From assembly GCA_973895155.1 (NCBI GenBank), contig OZ316892.1:5580001-5644000 (forward strand): a stretch of 64,000 nucleotides of DNA, in the 5' to 3' direction. The notes under the pieces were generated by a model that was not told the DNA's origin, searched no databases, and saw only the letters and a list, made by a program, of their open reading frames with translations. Position 1 is the first letter of the stretch. Every line of letters begins with the position of its first letter. Below are positions 10,068 through 22,470 of the stretch, piece by piece. The stretch is from Marsupella aquatica. Lineage: Eukaryota; Marchantiophyta. Both the position numbers and the translations under genes were made by a program.

Positions 10068-13000
10068 CTAGTCCCAGTAATTCGTCAAGCAATGGCTCGG
10101 TGGTGATGATGACGAAGACGACGCAGCAGACACAATGTTTAAACGCACCTCAAACTTGTCAAGAAGCTCACGAGCAGTCGGTGCAGAGAGCAAAATATTT
10201 CTGCTATTGACTTTAAGAAAGCCTTCCTCTACTGCCTTATCAAGTAAAGCCAACAGCAAATTGTAGTATCCATCGACATTCAAGAGTCCCACCTGCACCA
10301 CAGCCCCATCCCATTTCACTACTACTGTTAGAGTTGCCGATGAAAACAAGCATTCGTTCTTGAGGGTTCACGCTGCTATTCGTTTTCGTACATGATGCAA
10401 ACCACGGTTGAAGGAAATACGAGATCACGAAATCTACGTGACTGTTTCGCTTAAAATGATGGTGGGCTTTACCGGCTTGTCATGAATTCCAAGTTGTACC
10501 CAAGTGATCATCTCGAGCAACTCCTCCAACGTTCCATATCCACCTGTGCAATAGGTTGCGGACGTAAGTAAAGAGCTGTACTGAAATCCAAAAGCGTCTA
10601 ACGTAGGACCTGAGATCGTACTCTTCCGTTGTAGACAATCGATAATTTGGTAGGTGACTCGGTACCAAATGAGTGTGACACATGAACTTCCTAATTTCCG
10701 AGGGACAATTGTCTCGCCGAGGTATTCTGTCAGACGTACTAAATCGTCCGGCACATTGCCGTCGCTCGCACATGCAGGATGTTGTCATTGAACTTTGAGG
10801 GCGAAAATTCCAAACAGTACTCTTGCCAAGCTTGTCAGACTGACCAACATGCATCACCGGTAGAGGAGATGGCCAATTGGCTGTTACCTGGCAGGGCAAT
10901 GAAAGCATCAGCTTGGCGAGCCATTTCGGCCTTCCGCTCGTGCATGTCAGCCACAGACCTTAACTCCCCGACAGTTTGTCCGGAAATCTGGTGAAGGAGA
11001 GACACGGCAAATACGTTAGCGCTAAGAGGGGGTGAGGCACTTCCTTTCACACAATTCAACTCCATAGACACTCCAAAAATTCTCAAGGGGCCTATTCCCA
11101 ACTAAGTACACCGAGACGTTCACTTCCGAAGTGCAATTGAAATACCCTACTCTTACGATGCGGAAACATTCTTATCAGCCGGGTTCGTTTTGTTCTGTTG
11201 TCAACGACGCCCGATCAGTCTAAACTCGATTCCTGTTCTAAACTCTCTCGCACCGCTAGAACTGTCCATATATCTTGGGTTGATTTTTTGCAACTCCAGA
11301 ATGCTCTTGGGAAACTGGGTTTCAGAGGCTATGACACGGGATTATACTCGGAGATAAGTTGGATGAACCGCCCAGTCCAGCTTTTCAATGACCTCTACTG
11401 AAAAATGAAGTACAAAGTCATAGCCGCAGTGTTAACAAGCGGGGAATCGGACCCGAATATTAAAACTTCCGAAATTGGAAACCAACAATACAAAAGACGA
11501 GATGTGCAACGTACCGAATGAAGTGCTTTCGGGAGAACCCTGCGGAAACAGACAGAACAAACAAATCGAACAACAAGTTAGGCCAGATTGCACGTTGTGT
11601 TCATACTGAGCTTGTGAGGTAATTTGCTCATGCTAACGTAGCACTAGACCAGAAGTGTATGACGTTAGCTAGGAGATCTGTACTGTAGCCAAAAGTTCGA
11701 TGTTAGGGGATATAAAAGCTATCTTGAGACAATGGCCGTTCCTTATTCAAATATTATACACTGCAAAGTGTTCCGGTTCCTAATTACAGCCAATGAATCC
11801 AACCCCTACTAAGGACCAGGACGAAAGAACATAGCTACGCTTTGCATGAAAGCGGACGTGGGCAGGAATTCATGAGGACATCGGCTTCTCAACTATTCAC
11901 TTCATCGGTAGACGAGACAATCTGGAATGCGCTCCCCGAGAGGAGTTCATTCCTCGTTCTGCTAGGGAGTGAAATGGTACTGGAGCCCACATACTTACCC
12001 TATGACGTGACCTCCACCTTCATGAACAGTTTTTGAAATCTGCCCCATTAAACCCACACTTCCACCTCCATACACCAAATCAATTTTCCGTCGCACCTGC
12101 CAGTATGACGCAGCCAAACAATCGTTAACAGAGACGACAGCGGCGAGCGTAATAAGATTGCAAGCAACAGTGAAAAACGCGGAAGACTGACAAAACCTAG
12201 TGAAGTTGGCGTAGCTTAGAAAAAAGAACGATTTAAGGCATCTGCTTATGAGCTAAGAAGATGAAACGTGTGCACCAGACGCACCCTGGAACTGGAAAAT
12301 CCAGTTCAGAGCTACGAAGGAGAGGAGAAACGTTACTTCGAGTAAACCAAGCAAAAGATGTGATTTACACGACAAGACAGGCTGCAAAATTGCACAAACT
12401 ATCATCGACTGGGGGTCCACGCTGGTAACACTTGACGAGACATGCTGAGTCGAAATTCGGGTGCACCTTAAGTCCCATTCTTTGAAACCTAAGTTCGGGA
12501 CCAAGCTTATCACGTATCACCAAAAATCCAAGACGTTCCGACTGGCTAGGAAAATTGCTGTCACTACTGTGCAGCGCGCAGACGTTGGAAGGAAATCGCT
12601 TCCCTCCCGAATATAATCATCCGCAGAACTATGAAATGAGATGATCGCCGGCAACGCATGGCGTAATCCCTCACAACATAAGAGCTGTCTGGCTGCACTG
12701 TATTCTTTCCCGTTTGACCTTGCTGAATCCTACATTGTTAGCCCATCCGACGGACAGACAGATAGGCAACCATACCAACGGTAACATCTACTGTGACAAG
12801 CGCTATGCGGAGATACGATACGGCAGCGACAACTAGTGGATTAGTTGGTTTCAAGTCTTCGAACTGAACGGGGTAATAAACGGTGGCAGAATAGATGACG
12901 GGTACAACCAAAACACCGCCGCCATATCTTCAAATTTTGGCCGCCACAATTCTCCCTTCGAAGCAGGAGGCTCAGAAACGAATTTGCCACGAAAAGTCGC

Positions 13001-13387
13001 TCAGATTCTTCCTCTCAAACCCCATACAATAACCACGAATTCATTTGAATGTCGCAGAAAAGGACATTCAAGAAGAAGACCAGTAAACCATTCGAGGGTG
13101 AGAATGGATGAGAAGAGAGGAGACCAAAAGAAAGGAAGGAGGGTATACGTCGCCCTTCACTTCCTTCTTTCGACGTGGCTAACATGAACAAGAAGACCAG
13201 CCAGCGAAAAGGGAGACGGGAACGTGTCACATACCATTTCGTTTCCTAATTCGAGGGCTACATTGCTGTAGAGCGTCTTCTTTCCCGCACTGGCGCCACA
13301 GAAGACACAGATTCGCTTGAATCGTGACGCTTTAACGTTACTAGTCTCCATCTTGGGCCCCGACTGGTATTCCTCCTCGACAACCAT
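10068..13387 (-). CDS. LOG: Cytokinin riboside 5'-monophosphate phosphoribohydrolase (LOG family), six coding exons
   Basis: LOG enzymes remove ribose 5-phosphate from cytokinin nucleotides to give the active free base, a single-step activation in the cytosol and nucleus. I assemble six exons, all with GT-AG borders: 13387-13235, 12096-11999, 11539-11515, 10987-10888, 10543-10473 and 10292-10068. Together they give an intact 223-residue protein, the usual family length. Landmarks in order are [15 protein letters not shown] (exon 1), [13 protein letters not shown] (exon 2), VLPKALHS (the 25-nt micro-exon), [21 protein letters not shown] (exon 4, up to the 4/5 junction), [11 protein letters not shown] (signature PGGxGTxxE, split over the 4/5 junction) and [11 protein letters not shown] (exon 6). 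ATG 13387 is chosen as the first in-frame start. METSNVK twelve codons later is the alternative. Odd points: the micro-exon encodes a loop that looks about two residues shorter than the MPxE stretch usual here, and the C-terminus has a Ser run. Confidence 0.94.
11515..11539 (-). other. 25-nt micro-exon of the LOG gene
   Basis: An acceptor CCGCAG ends at 11540 and a donor GTACGT starts at 11514. Including this exon completes the split glycine codon from exon 2 (ATA GG + G), supplies VLPKALHS, and enters exon 4 (ISGQTVGEL) in frame. If it is skipped, exon 2 (ending in phase 2) would join exon 4 out of frame. Confidence 0.85.
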
Positions 13388-14990
13388 TGATGTAAGAGAA
13401 CAACACTAAAGGCCGAAGAGTCTCTCTGTGTCTTCAATAACCAAACGAAATTTGTCTGATTATGAATGACATCCGCAACCACTCCCTGAGGGATGTGGAT
13501 CAATTACTCCAAGTGAGGAGTGCGGCAATCTGCCACTCCACTCCACTCCACTCCACTCCAATAGGTCTGCAGGGCAGGCAACGCAGAAGGCAGGCAGGGA
13601 GGACGCCGCAGGCAGACAAGGCCTGACTTAAGCTACGACTCGTTCTTTTTTCTCCACACCTACAGTTTCGATGGACAGCCGGCAGACCGACTACTTAGAG
13701 AAAGCCTTCGGCTGATGCAGCGCAGCAGCAGCGTGAGGATATCGTCCAGAAGGAGTCCTGAGGACCAGGCGGTGGTGGTAGTAGTAGTAGTACAGGGATG
13801 GAGCCAGACACTCTGCCAACAGCAACTCTGATTGATCGTTGATTGATTGTTCTTCAAGCGTCGGAGCAGGGCGCTCTACTTATCCTCCCACTAGAAGCCA
13901 CCATGACAATGCGCTCCCTTTCCTCTTATTATACTTCCCATGATTCTCCTGTCCGGCTCACTGTTCAATTGTCCGGCTCTCTCCCACTGTTCAATCCTCA
14001 AGCGAGCTGTTCTTGCTCAAGCCCCCTTTTCTGGGTGCCGGAGTGCCTCTGTCCATTCTACATATCGCCAGCCAGCCACGACTCTCTCTGCCTGCCAAGG
14101 ACAGCAGGATTCCCAAATCAATCCTCGAATCTATGCGCGCTGCACTGCTGCCTCTGCTGCTGCTTTGCCTTCTCGGCAGATCCAATTCATTCCCATGTCC
14201 CACTCGCGCCCAATCGCCCATAACCCTCTGGCTGTCTCTTCCTTTGCAATCTGGCCTCACTCGTGCCTGCCTCCGAGTGGATAGAGGTCCCCTCTCCCCT
14301 CCCCAACAGTACCAAACCTACTTGCTTCAAGTACAGTAGCGAATCTGACGCCCATATCGCCCCTGGCTGCTGCGATCCTTCAATCGGATCAATTCAAGCC
14401 CGCCTGGTCGGTCGCAATGCTCATCAATCAAATGCTGCCTGCCTGCCTGAACGCCTGAATGCCTGCCTGAATTTCCTGAATGCCTGAATGCCTGCCGTGC
14501 AGCAGCAGCAGCAGCAGGAGCAGCAATCAGCAGCGGCAGGGGGCGGATAGATGAATGCCGATGGACTTTGCCGATGGTCAAATCACCCCGAAATGTGCGC
14601 GAGCAAATTTATTGCCACCAGGGTGAGAAACTACAAAGCGATCCATCTGCCGGCCGTGCCTCTCATACCGTAACGTTCTCGTTCGGATGGCTGGCTATCT
14701 GGCTTGCTGCGCTGCCCGCCCTCCTTCGTTCCCCCCCTCGCCCCACCCCCCTGCCCGCCAGCGAGGACGTGGCTCATCATTACCTCGCCCACTTGCCGTG
14801 CTGCCCGACCTGCCCGGCGCTCCTTTTGTTCCAACTTCCAACTGACCCCCCCACCAGAAATTTCCATCGCGCTCCACCCGCCACTGTACAGTGCCCGCTA
14901 TCTGTTCAGGATATAGTGTACAGTAGGGCCGTCTCAAATCTGAAATATTTTTTGGCCTCACAGGTGGGCCCACGAAGCTATTGGGCGCAC
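13388..14990 (-). promoter_or_regulatory. GC- and pyrimidine-rich upstream region of LOG (inferred promoter/5' UTR)
   Basis: About 1.6 kb directly upstream of the minus-strand LOG start is clearly richer in GC and in simple repeats than its neighbours. It includes (CCACT)5 at 13534-13560, GGCAGGCAGG-type runs at 13571-13620, CAG/CTG trinucleotide tracts (about 13720-13740, 14140-14165, 14500-14530) and CCTGCCTGAA runs (14435-14495). Several overlapping open frames exist on both strands but none shows a recognisable domain, and they follow the repeat composition. Promoter function is inferred from position only; I could not place a TATA box. Confidence 0.35.
13534..13560. repeat. (CCACT)n pentanucleotide microsatellite
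   Basis: Five consecutive CCACT units lie about 150 bp upstream of the LOG start codon. The complementary unit (GGAGT) appears as a short run at 40590-40608. Confidence 0.9.
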
Positions 14991-15442
14991 TGAGACTGGG
15001 TATAAACCTGCCAATATTTGCTAGGGTAGTTAACATTGAGTGGTGTCGCGGCACTGTGCATGAAGTGGCTTCCTGCATAACCACCGTTAACTTGAGGTGG
15101 ATGACTACTCTCATAACGGAACCTTGCCAATTCCCCCTGGATTTTCCAAACTTGCCGTAATATGTTGGGAAGTCAGTGAATGCTTTGCTCAATTCTTTCA
15201 ACATTTCAAATCAAAATTCCCTCGCTCAATGCCACCCGTTGCCCCAACCTGCGATGCTCCCGGGCGTCATACCGCGGAAAAGTCTCATACTTGAGACTCC
15301 CTAGTGGAGTGAGACTTACTATTCTGAATCAAATGCCGAGGGAGTTGGTTTTGGGGTCTACACTGATTCTCCTTTGTGACCCTTCCTATGGGGAGTTCTT
15401 CAGAGTTTTACCAGGCTTGTCAGTTTCCTCCTAGTAGCGTGT

Positions 15443-15715
15443 TAGTCTCCTTTGATATTTAGAGGATTTATTGGTTTTTGTTCCTGGTTTTTGGTTTTTG
15501 TTCCTTTGTTGTTGTTGGAGTCTCCATTGATACTAATAGTAGTTTGTTTTTGTTCCTTTGTTGTTGTTGGAGTCTCCTTTGATATTTAGAGGATTTTTTG
15601 GTTTCTGTTCCCTTGTTGTTGTTGGAGTCTCCTTTGATACTAATAGTAGTTTGTTTTTGTTCCTTTGCGGTTGTTGGAGTCTCCTTTGATACTTAGTTTG
15701 TTTTTTGTTTTTTGT
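15443..15715. repeat. Tandem repeat with alternating A/B units (about 55-60 bp)
   Basis: GTTGTTGGAGTCTCC recurs four times and TTTGTTCCTTTG-like blocks recur between them. The intervening text alternates between TTGATATTTAGAGGAT and TTGATACTAATAGTAG, giving a higher-order period near 110-115 bp. Confidence 0.8.
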
Positions 15716-18359
15716 TCCTCTATAGAGTTGTTGTGGATTCCCTGGGTTGTTGGGCCTCTTTGGTCTTTTGGGGGTCTTTTCCCTTCCCTTGTCCCTCCAA
15801 ATTGGTTGCCCTTGGGATCACATCATTCTCCTGTTTGGCAGTGATATATACAGTGTAAGTTATTATTTTGAATTAAATTAGATAAAAAGCAAATGAACAC
15901 AATGGCGGGAATACAGGTCCACCACTGTCCTCTGGCCAGCACAATTGGGAGTAGCTATATTTCAGATTTTAGAAGCCAGACCCCAGTACAAGTATCTGAA
16001 ATCTGAAATATCTCCAGATATTGAGAAGTATATTGAGACTCCATACCCTAGTACAAGTATGTATAAAACCGGAAAAAACTGGGGGTACTTGCAATGTGGC
16101 ACATTTGGAACTCATAGTCACACTCCCGGGCAAGGCCCTCCCTACCATTGCATGCCCAATTACAATGAAAAATTTCCTCTATGACCCCCAAAATAGTAAA
16201 AAGTTAATTTATCCCGACTCAACCATGGGGTGTCCTTATTGGCTGTCCCACTAACCCTAAACTCAACTACCTAAGCCCTACTAACTTGCACCACCTGAGC
16301 CCTTCTAACTTGCACCACCTGAGCCCTTCTAACTTGCAGTTGCACGCCATCCCAAGCCCCACTAAGTCGCAGCCAGGAGAGTCGCACAACAAGCACCCCA
16401 CTTTCCCTAAGTTGCCCATTTTTTGCCCTGCTTGATTGCAAAGCAGCAAGCAGTACAGTGAGAGGGGAACAGGGTGCTTGACTGACCTCAACCCAGCTTG
16501 CAGCTGTGCAATGCAAAAAGGAGAGACAAGATTATCCAAACCAAGCCCAACTTCCACCATAACGTTACCCTCATACCAATATTAGATCAATTATTCTTCC
16601 AATTTTAAACGCTGTCATTTCAGACATTAATGTCAGGATGGACCACTCATATGAACTTGCAACCTGGATGAACCAGGTGACTGTTTGGCAAAAAACCCAT
16701 ATGAGTAGTAGGAAAGAGTCACTAGCTTGTGGTAGTTGTAAGAATTATATAAATGTTAAATATACAAAAATATAAACCAAGGGTTTTGCGTAAGCTAGTT
16801 GCCCACCTTGTCCAAAGGTAGTTCACGTTTCACTTCAGAACACATAATAATGGGATCTCACTATCTACAATTGGGGAGAGCAGGGTAGCCATGGGAGGGT
16901 ATTTTTGGTGGTAGACAACATGAGTGGGAGACTATTTATTGAGTCTTAGTGTGACCAAAGAGCTGACCACCTTTGCCCTTTGCCCGTCCTTGCCAATGTG
17001 ATTGGAGTTAACATAGTCCTTTTATAATTTTCAAACCCCAGTTAACCCCGGCCAACTAGTGTAAGGACAACATCCCTCTAGGTCTCTTTGCAGCAAGTGA
17101 GCCTATATCTTGGTAGATATGTTGGTATCATTCTGTTTTGAGAACATCATGAATTTCATTACTTTTTGGTTCCCATTTGGTAGGTAACTGTATAATTACC
17201 TTCAGATTGTTAACCCCAATACATCAGGAAGAAAGATTGAGACAGGATGTAGACCATCCAAGAAGGAAGGAGGTTGGATCCCCAGTTGGATCTGTCCATT
17301 CAAGTACAATGTAGACACGTACTATGTGGGTACTAAAAATGAAAGATTTGACGTTCTCAAAGCAAATCCCAAAATGTGTACAAAGATAGAAACTCCCAGG
17401 TTGGAAAGAGAAAGGGTTGTTGCCATTGGGCTAGTTGGGGTCTAACAACTTTAGTACTACATAAACCCCAAATACATCAAAGCTGGAAGACAGAGTGATA
17501 AAGTATCCTCACCATCAACAGGGGTGGAGGTCAAATCTGCCTGTGTACTTGATGGTTACGTATAGGGTAATGGTCCTGGGATGGACCATTACTGCATCCA
17601 AAGATCGACCATATGTCAACATGCATATGCGGGGAGGCATATGGGAAACCGTATATGCATATTAATGGTCCACCACAAGCCCATTGGCCAACGTTAAGGG
17701 CATGCTTGCCACAAACAGGCCAGAAATGTTCTGGCACAGACAATAGACAGGACCCATACCATTTGACACACACCATGACTATACCTTCTTTGCATATTCT
17801 AGAGAATTATGACATACGAATACCTCAAAACCGTATATAGTCACATTATGAGACATCAAGTGATGATGTGGCATTGGTTGACTATAAGAGCATAAGGACA
17901 AAATGAAGAATTGCAAAGGTTCAGCTCGATTTTGGTTTTCTCGAAGTCAATTTTGTCAGCTTAGTTAAAGTAGGCTTAGCGTAAGATTTGTTTAAATAAG
18001 CTAAATTTGGATTTATGTCATTTTATTTACGGACTCCCAATGAGAGGTCTCTTGCAAATTCCCTGCCACGAGGTTGCGCCACATCACCACAACCAACCAC
18101 AAACAGGAATGATCATATTTTTAACAATAATGAACGTGGACATTCCTGTTTGTGGCAAAAGCACATAATCTTTGGGGCGCCATACCGTAAATATTAAACT
18201 TATAAAAGCCAAAATACAAAGGAAGAGATGTCATTTAGTAAAATAAAGTTATCATTCTAATGTTTGTCAAAGATATATCAATATTTTATATCAAAATGCT
18301 TGTATTTTTTAATTGTTTGCAAGTTTGAAAAGACCAATTGATAGAAATGTACATAGTTA
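15716..18359. other. AT-rich gene-free interval with short repeats and hairpins
   Basis: No gene is recognised. Visible structure includes a 24-bp triplicate at 16275-16338 (CTTGCACCACCTGAGCCCTT), a nested inverted repeat at 17567-17672 and a perfect 15-bp hairpin at 18097-18155. A GTTGCCATTGGGCTAGTTGGGGT-like segment near 17417 has a relative near 20262, which indicates a dispersed repeat. Confidence 0.45.
16275..16338. repeat. Short tandem triplicate, 24-bp unit
   Basis: Three consecutive copies of a unit containing TAACTTGCACCACCTGAGCC are present. The first is slightly divergent and the last runs into CAGTTGCAC. Confidence 0.85.
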
Positions 18360-18394
18360 GAACCCCTTTGGCTTCACATTGTAAAACTAAATAA

Positions 18395-18885
18395 TCAATC
18401 TCCTTAGTATTTGATAAAATCTGTCAATGTTTGCTTCATTGGAAAACTCAAGATCAAGATTTAGAAACTTGTGACCTCTTTAGTATTGTCTTGATAAAAT
18501 CTTTCAATGTCATACTCATTGGGAAGCTAGAGTAAAATTAGAAACTCATCATCTCCTTAGTACTTGACAAAATCTATCAATGTTAGGTTCATTGGAAAGC
18601 TAGAGAAATTCAGATACTCATGATCTCTCTAAGTCTTGACTAATAATCTCAATGTCACACATTAGAAAGCTAGAGAGATTGAAAACCTCATGATCTCTTT
18701 AGTACCATGACAAAATCTAACATTAAATTTGTCAATGTCTGACTCAATGTTGGAAAGCTAAAAGAATTCATGTTCAACTCATGATCAAAATTTCTTATAC
18801 TCACACTCATTGGAAAGGCAAAGAAATTCAAAAACTCATTTGGAACTTGACAAAATTTGTCAATCTGAGGCTCATTGGAAACCCT
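18395..18885. repeat. Diverged minisatellite, about 75-bp unit, roughly 7 copies
   Basis: Units share three blocks in order: CTCTTTAGTA.TTGA, then ACAAAATCTGTCAATGT, then CTCATTGGAAAGCTAGA with AAACTCATGAT. Each unit carries independent substitutions and small indels, so the array looks old. Confidence 0.8.
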
Positions 18886-21022
18886 TTCTCGATTAAGAAA
18901 TATCAGAATCTCGTCACAGTCACAAACTTAGCCGCTGCAAATTGATTTCTTTGATTACATTGTCATTGCTTGTCCACAATGCTTGCTTCCTGGCTTGAAT
19001 TTTTTGCATCCCTCCAGTCTTCAACTGAAGCTCACTTTGAACACAAGTTGACACCAAATGCAGCCTCTATGTCAAAGAAACAATTGTTGGTCTCCCCCTC
19101 TCACCATGGCTTTCTTAAATAAAAATAACTACAAATCCTTCATGTGAAGTGATGACTCGTTCATTTTGTGTGTTCTTCCCACCAAATTGACAAGCGCTCT
19201 TTTGCCAATAGCTGAGTGTTGTCCTCCAGTTTGTCTTGTGGCTGTAATGCTCAATGTAACTCATATTAAACGATCAATCAGGAATGGTAGAAACACGATT
19301 TCTCCAATGTGTAAGCAAAAATCATCAAAAAACTCAATTCCTCCACATTCAACCTTCCGTTTGATAAATCTCCTCTATCTTTTGAGTGTTCTCTTTTGTA
19401 CGAGCATACACCAAGACCATCGGGAGACTCAAAACTATCGGTTATCGCCTTGCTAAAAATTGATTTCACTTCATCACACGCATATTGGATGAACATGGGG
19501 TCCACGAATTAATTTTAAGTCACAATTTGGAACCCAGTTTGAGCTCAAACTTTAATTATAAATTCCCTTAGCTTTCCTCTATCTTGTAGAGAATTTTTGG
19601 CCCTGTATGTTGGGACGGTTGATTAAAACAAAAATGAAAAATGTAGGGATTCAGGCTGATTTTGGCTTCAATTTACTTGACCTGCACTACTGGCCCATAT
19701 TCAATTATTTGTTACCGGGATTCTTTACCAGACAAGTAGCCGAGATGTGACATGCACTATGTACGATTCTCGCATGTCTTTTCATGTTCGCAATCCTTAC
19801 ATGAGTGAGTTCATCGTGCACCAACCCGGGTTTCATGATTCTCACCATTGATCAATAAGTATCAATGGCTATGAATGAATTGTTGTCTAATTTATTGCTT
19901 CAAGTACTATCCAAGTTTCCATTTGAATGAACAAGGCATTTTCTTCATGCTTGCCACACAAGTGTTCCCAACTGGCACATTGGACAATTTCCACCATTGA
20001 TAAGTAAAATCTGATGGATATGAATGAATTGATGAAGTGAAATTTTCTCTGAATTTACAAATTTGCAAGAGTCTCTAACTTGACCCCTAAAGACCATGAT
20101 GTTCTTCCACAAATTTTCTTAAGCCTTCCTTTAGTAAGTTGAACCAATAAAATAACCCTATGTTCATTGCACTGAAAGACAATCATGAAGTTCTAAAACA
20201 CATATACCAACTTGTGTGCAAAGATAAATGCTCACAGGTTGCAAAGATATTGAGGGGGATGTTGTCATTGGGCCAGTTAGGGTTTCACTGGGACTTAGAC
20301 AAATACCCTATAGTGTAATCCTCAATAAGATTGATAGAGATCTAGATCATGCTAAAGGGGAACGTATGTTTTGAGTTATGGCAGACAGTCGAGCGGGGCC
20401 ATTTACAAGGGTGTTTATGGTCGGATTATGGTTAGTACTAACTGGACTTTGATGAACCCATTTAGAATTACGGCTAAGTATTTAGGGTTTAGGTATGATA
20501 CATATCTTGACTTTAGGGTATTAGAAAGTCCTTACAAGATATGGGATCACCAAAACTATCGACTCAACTGCCAAAAGGGCCAAAAGTCCAAAAATAATGA
20601 ATATCCTGGGAACTCAAGCCAAAGCTACAGGCTACTAACTACTGGAATTAAATTTACCCCTAGTACAAGTTCTCACAAATTGTTTGGCCTATCAGAAGGT
20701 GCCCAGTGCCCCTTGTTTTTACAAAAAATTGCAGAGCCAAACACTTTACTTGCTAAAAGAGTAAAGCAATAGATCAATGCCCACAAAGCAATGACTATGG
20801 GCTTGTGCTCCCTTTCAAATAAAACACTCATTGAGCCAATCTGAATGAAATCGACAAATAGATAGATTTTGTGCACTAAGCAGCCACCTTTGCTTGAGTT
20901 GCCGTGTGTCCTGACCAGTAGGGCAGTGGCAAGGGCCACTTACATGCAAGCATATGCACACATCCTTGAGCAGCAAAAGGTGACACTGTGTAGAATGTCC
21001 CTTGCTTCTCATGAAACCCCTA
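18886..21022. other. AT-rich interval, no recognised gene
   Basis: An open frame of 133 codons on the plus strand (20371-20772) shows no recognisable domain and I do not call it. A dispersed repeat segment near 20255-20300 matches one near 17410-17445. Otherwise I see no organised structure. Confidence 0.4.
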
Positions 21023-21247
21023 CACTGTTCACTGTAATTAGTGCTATGCAAGAATTACTGTTAGTACAAAATTAGTGTTACTAACACTAATTTTGGTGAA
21101 AATGATTTTGAGTCCAAGTAACACTAATTCATGTGCGCGAAAATAGTGTTAGCACAAAATTAGTGTGACTAACACTAATTCGCGAGCAGACCCTGAAAAT
21201 GAGCACTCTCAAATTAGTGTTAGTCACACTAATTATGGTGAACAGTG
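21023..21247. mobile_element. MITE, copy 1 (TIR starting CACTGTTCAC, TA-flanked)
   Basis: The element starts CACTGTTCACTGTAATTAG and ends with the near-inverse CTAATTATGGTGAACAGTG. TA dinucleotides flank it on both sides (21021-21022 and 21248-21249), as expected for Tc1/mariner-type insertion. The inside is made of repeated AATTAGTGTTA / TAACACTAATT palindromic blocks and has no ORF. A longer relative lies at 52746-53138. Confidence 0.8.
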
Positions 21248-22078
21248 TACTTTTATCAGTGTCTCTCTTTCACTTACAAAAGAACATGATCTAGTGTAGA
21301 CAGTGCACAAGTTTTATTTACTGTCAAACAGTGTCAGTGGGATGTTGGAGTAAGGAACTCTCATCAAAGATATATGTTACACTTAGCCTGAATGTCAAGC
21401 CTTGCTCACAAACAGATGGTGAGTCTGTACCATCATGCCAGTTTACAATTTTGCCCAAATTCAATGTTAAGTCTACCCCAGCCAGTCACTGTCTACTGTA
21501 GAGGTTTCAATGTAGATTATAGATCTTTACCCTAGCCTTGGTGCACACTTTATTATATAGATGAGGCTGACCCTAAGAATAGAAGGAGTATTTAGAACCC
21601 TTCGATAAAAATTGGCAACTCTCCTTTATGGGTTCTTCTGCAGTTGGGATATTGTCTCCCCAATTTGGTGCTTTCTCTCCTTTGGCAATGTGCTATGTAT
21701 GTACTTGTAGGGGTGAGAACAATTCCTCCAGACATTTTTATTGACAAATACTACCAGAATTCTACAGACATGAAAACCACTGGCTACTTTTGGAAGAAGA
21801 TAGCTAAAGTAGATTTGTTTGGTCTTCCATGAGCAAGTTTTCCACCTAGCCATGACCCTATTGGCCAGAATCTGATGATTATCCTCAGATCTAGGGATCT
21901 GTGACGTGTCACAAATAAGTCGTAATATTTGATAAGGAAAATTCATAGCACTTTATTTTTCACATGAGGTGACATTCACCACCTTGGCCAAAAATATTAA
22001 AATATATTAAATCTATGTTGATCCCATCTCCTGGTTCTGAGCTTTATTTATTTACGAGCTCAATACCCGTGCGTTGCA

Positions 22079-22470
22079 CAAAAGAAGTCGTGTCGGCCAA
22101 GATGTCGTTGAGAAAAAAAAGTTGCCATGTCAGCCAAGAGGTTGTGGAGAGAAAAAATGCCGTGTCGGCCAAGAGGTGGTTGAGAGAAAAAAAGTCGTTG
22201 AGAAAAAAGATGTCATGTTGGCCAAGAGGTCGTTGAAAAAAAAGTTGTCATGTCAGCCAAGATGTCGTTGAAGAAAAGATGTTGTGTCGGCCAAGACATC
22301 GTTGACAGAAATTACCCATGTATTGCACAAAAGATGTCGTTAAGAAAAAAAATATTGTGTCGCCCAAAATATCATTAAAATAAAGAGATCATGGCGCCCA
22401 AGATATTGTTAAGAAAACAGATGTTTGTGGCGCCCAAGATGTAGTGTCCCCCAAGATGTCGCTAAGAGGA
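22079..22470. repeat. Purine-rich degenerate tandem repeat, about 35-45 bp unit
   Basis: Units alternate GTGTCGGCCAAGATGTCG and TTGAGAAAAAAA blocks with frequent indels and a strong purine bias on the plus strand. The array is preceded, interrupted and followed by TACCCGTGCGTTGCACAAAA-like segments at about 22062, 22313 and 22797. Confidence 0.75.

Noticed and set aside
11290-11330. Candidate LOG exon encoding FPKSILE-like text
   Set aside because: Its phase does not join exon 2 to exon 4, whereas the micro-exon at 11539-11515 fits both junctions.
12880-12960. Candidate LOG exon with a YGGG motif on the minus strand (around 12910-12930)
   Set aside because: The frame contains a stop just before the motif. 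The exon at 12096-11999 matches LOG far better, with correct splice sites and phase.
14568-15204. Overlapping 141- and 169-codon frames on opposite strands in the LOG upstream region
   Set aside because: Pro/Ala/Gly-rich translations of GC-rich simple sequence, open on both strands at once, with no recognisable domain.
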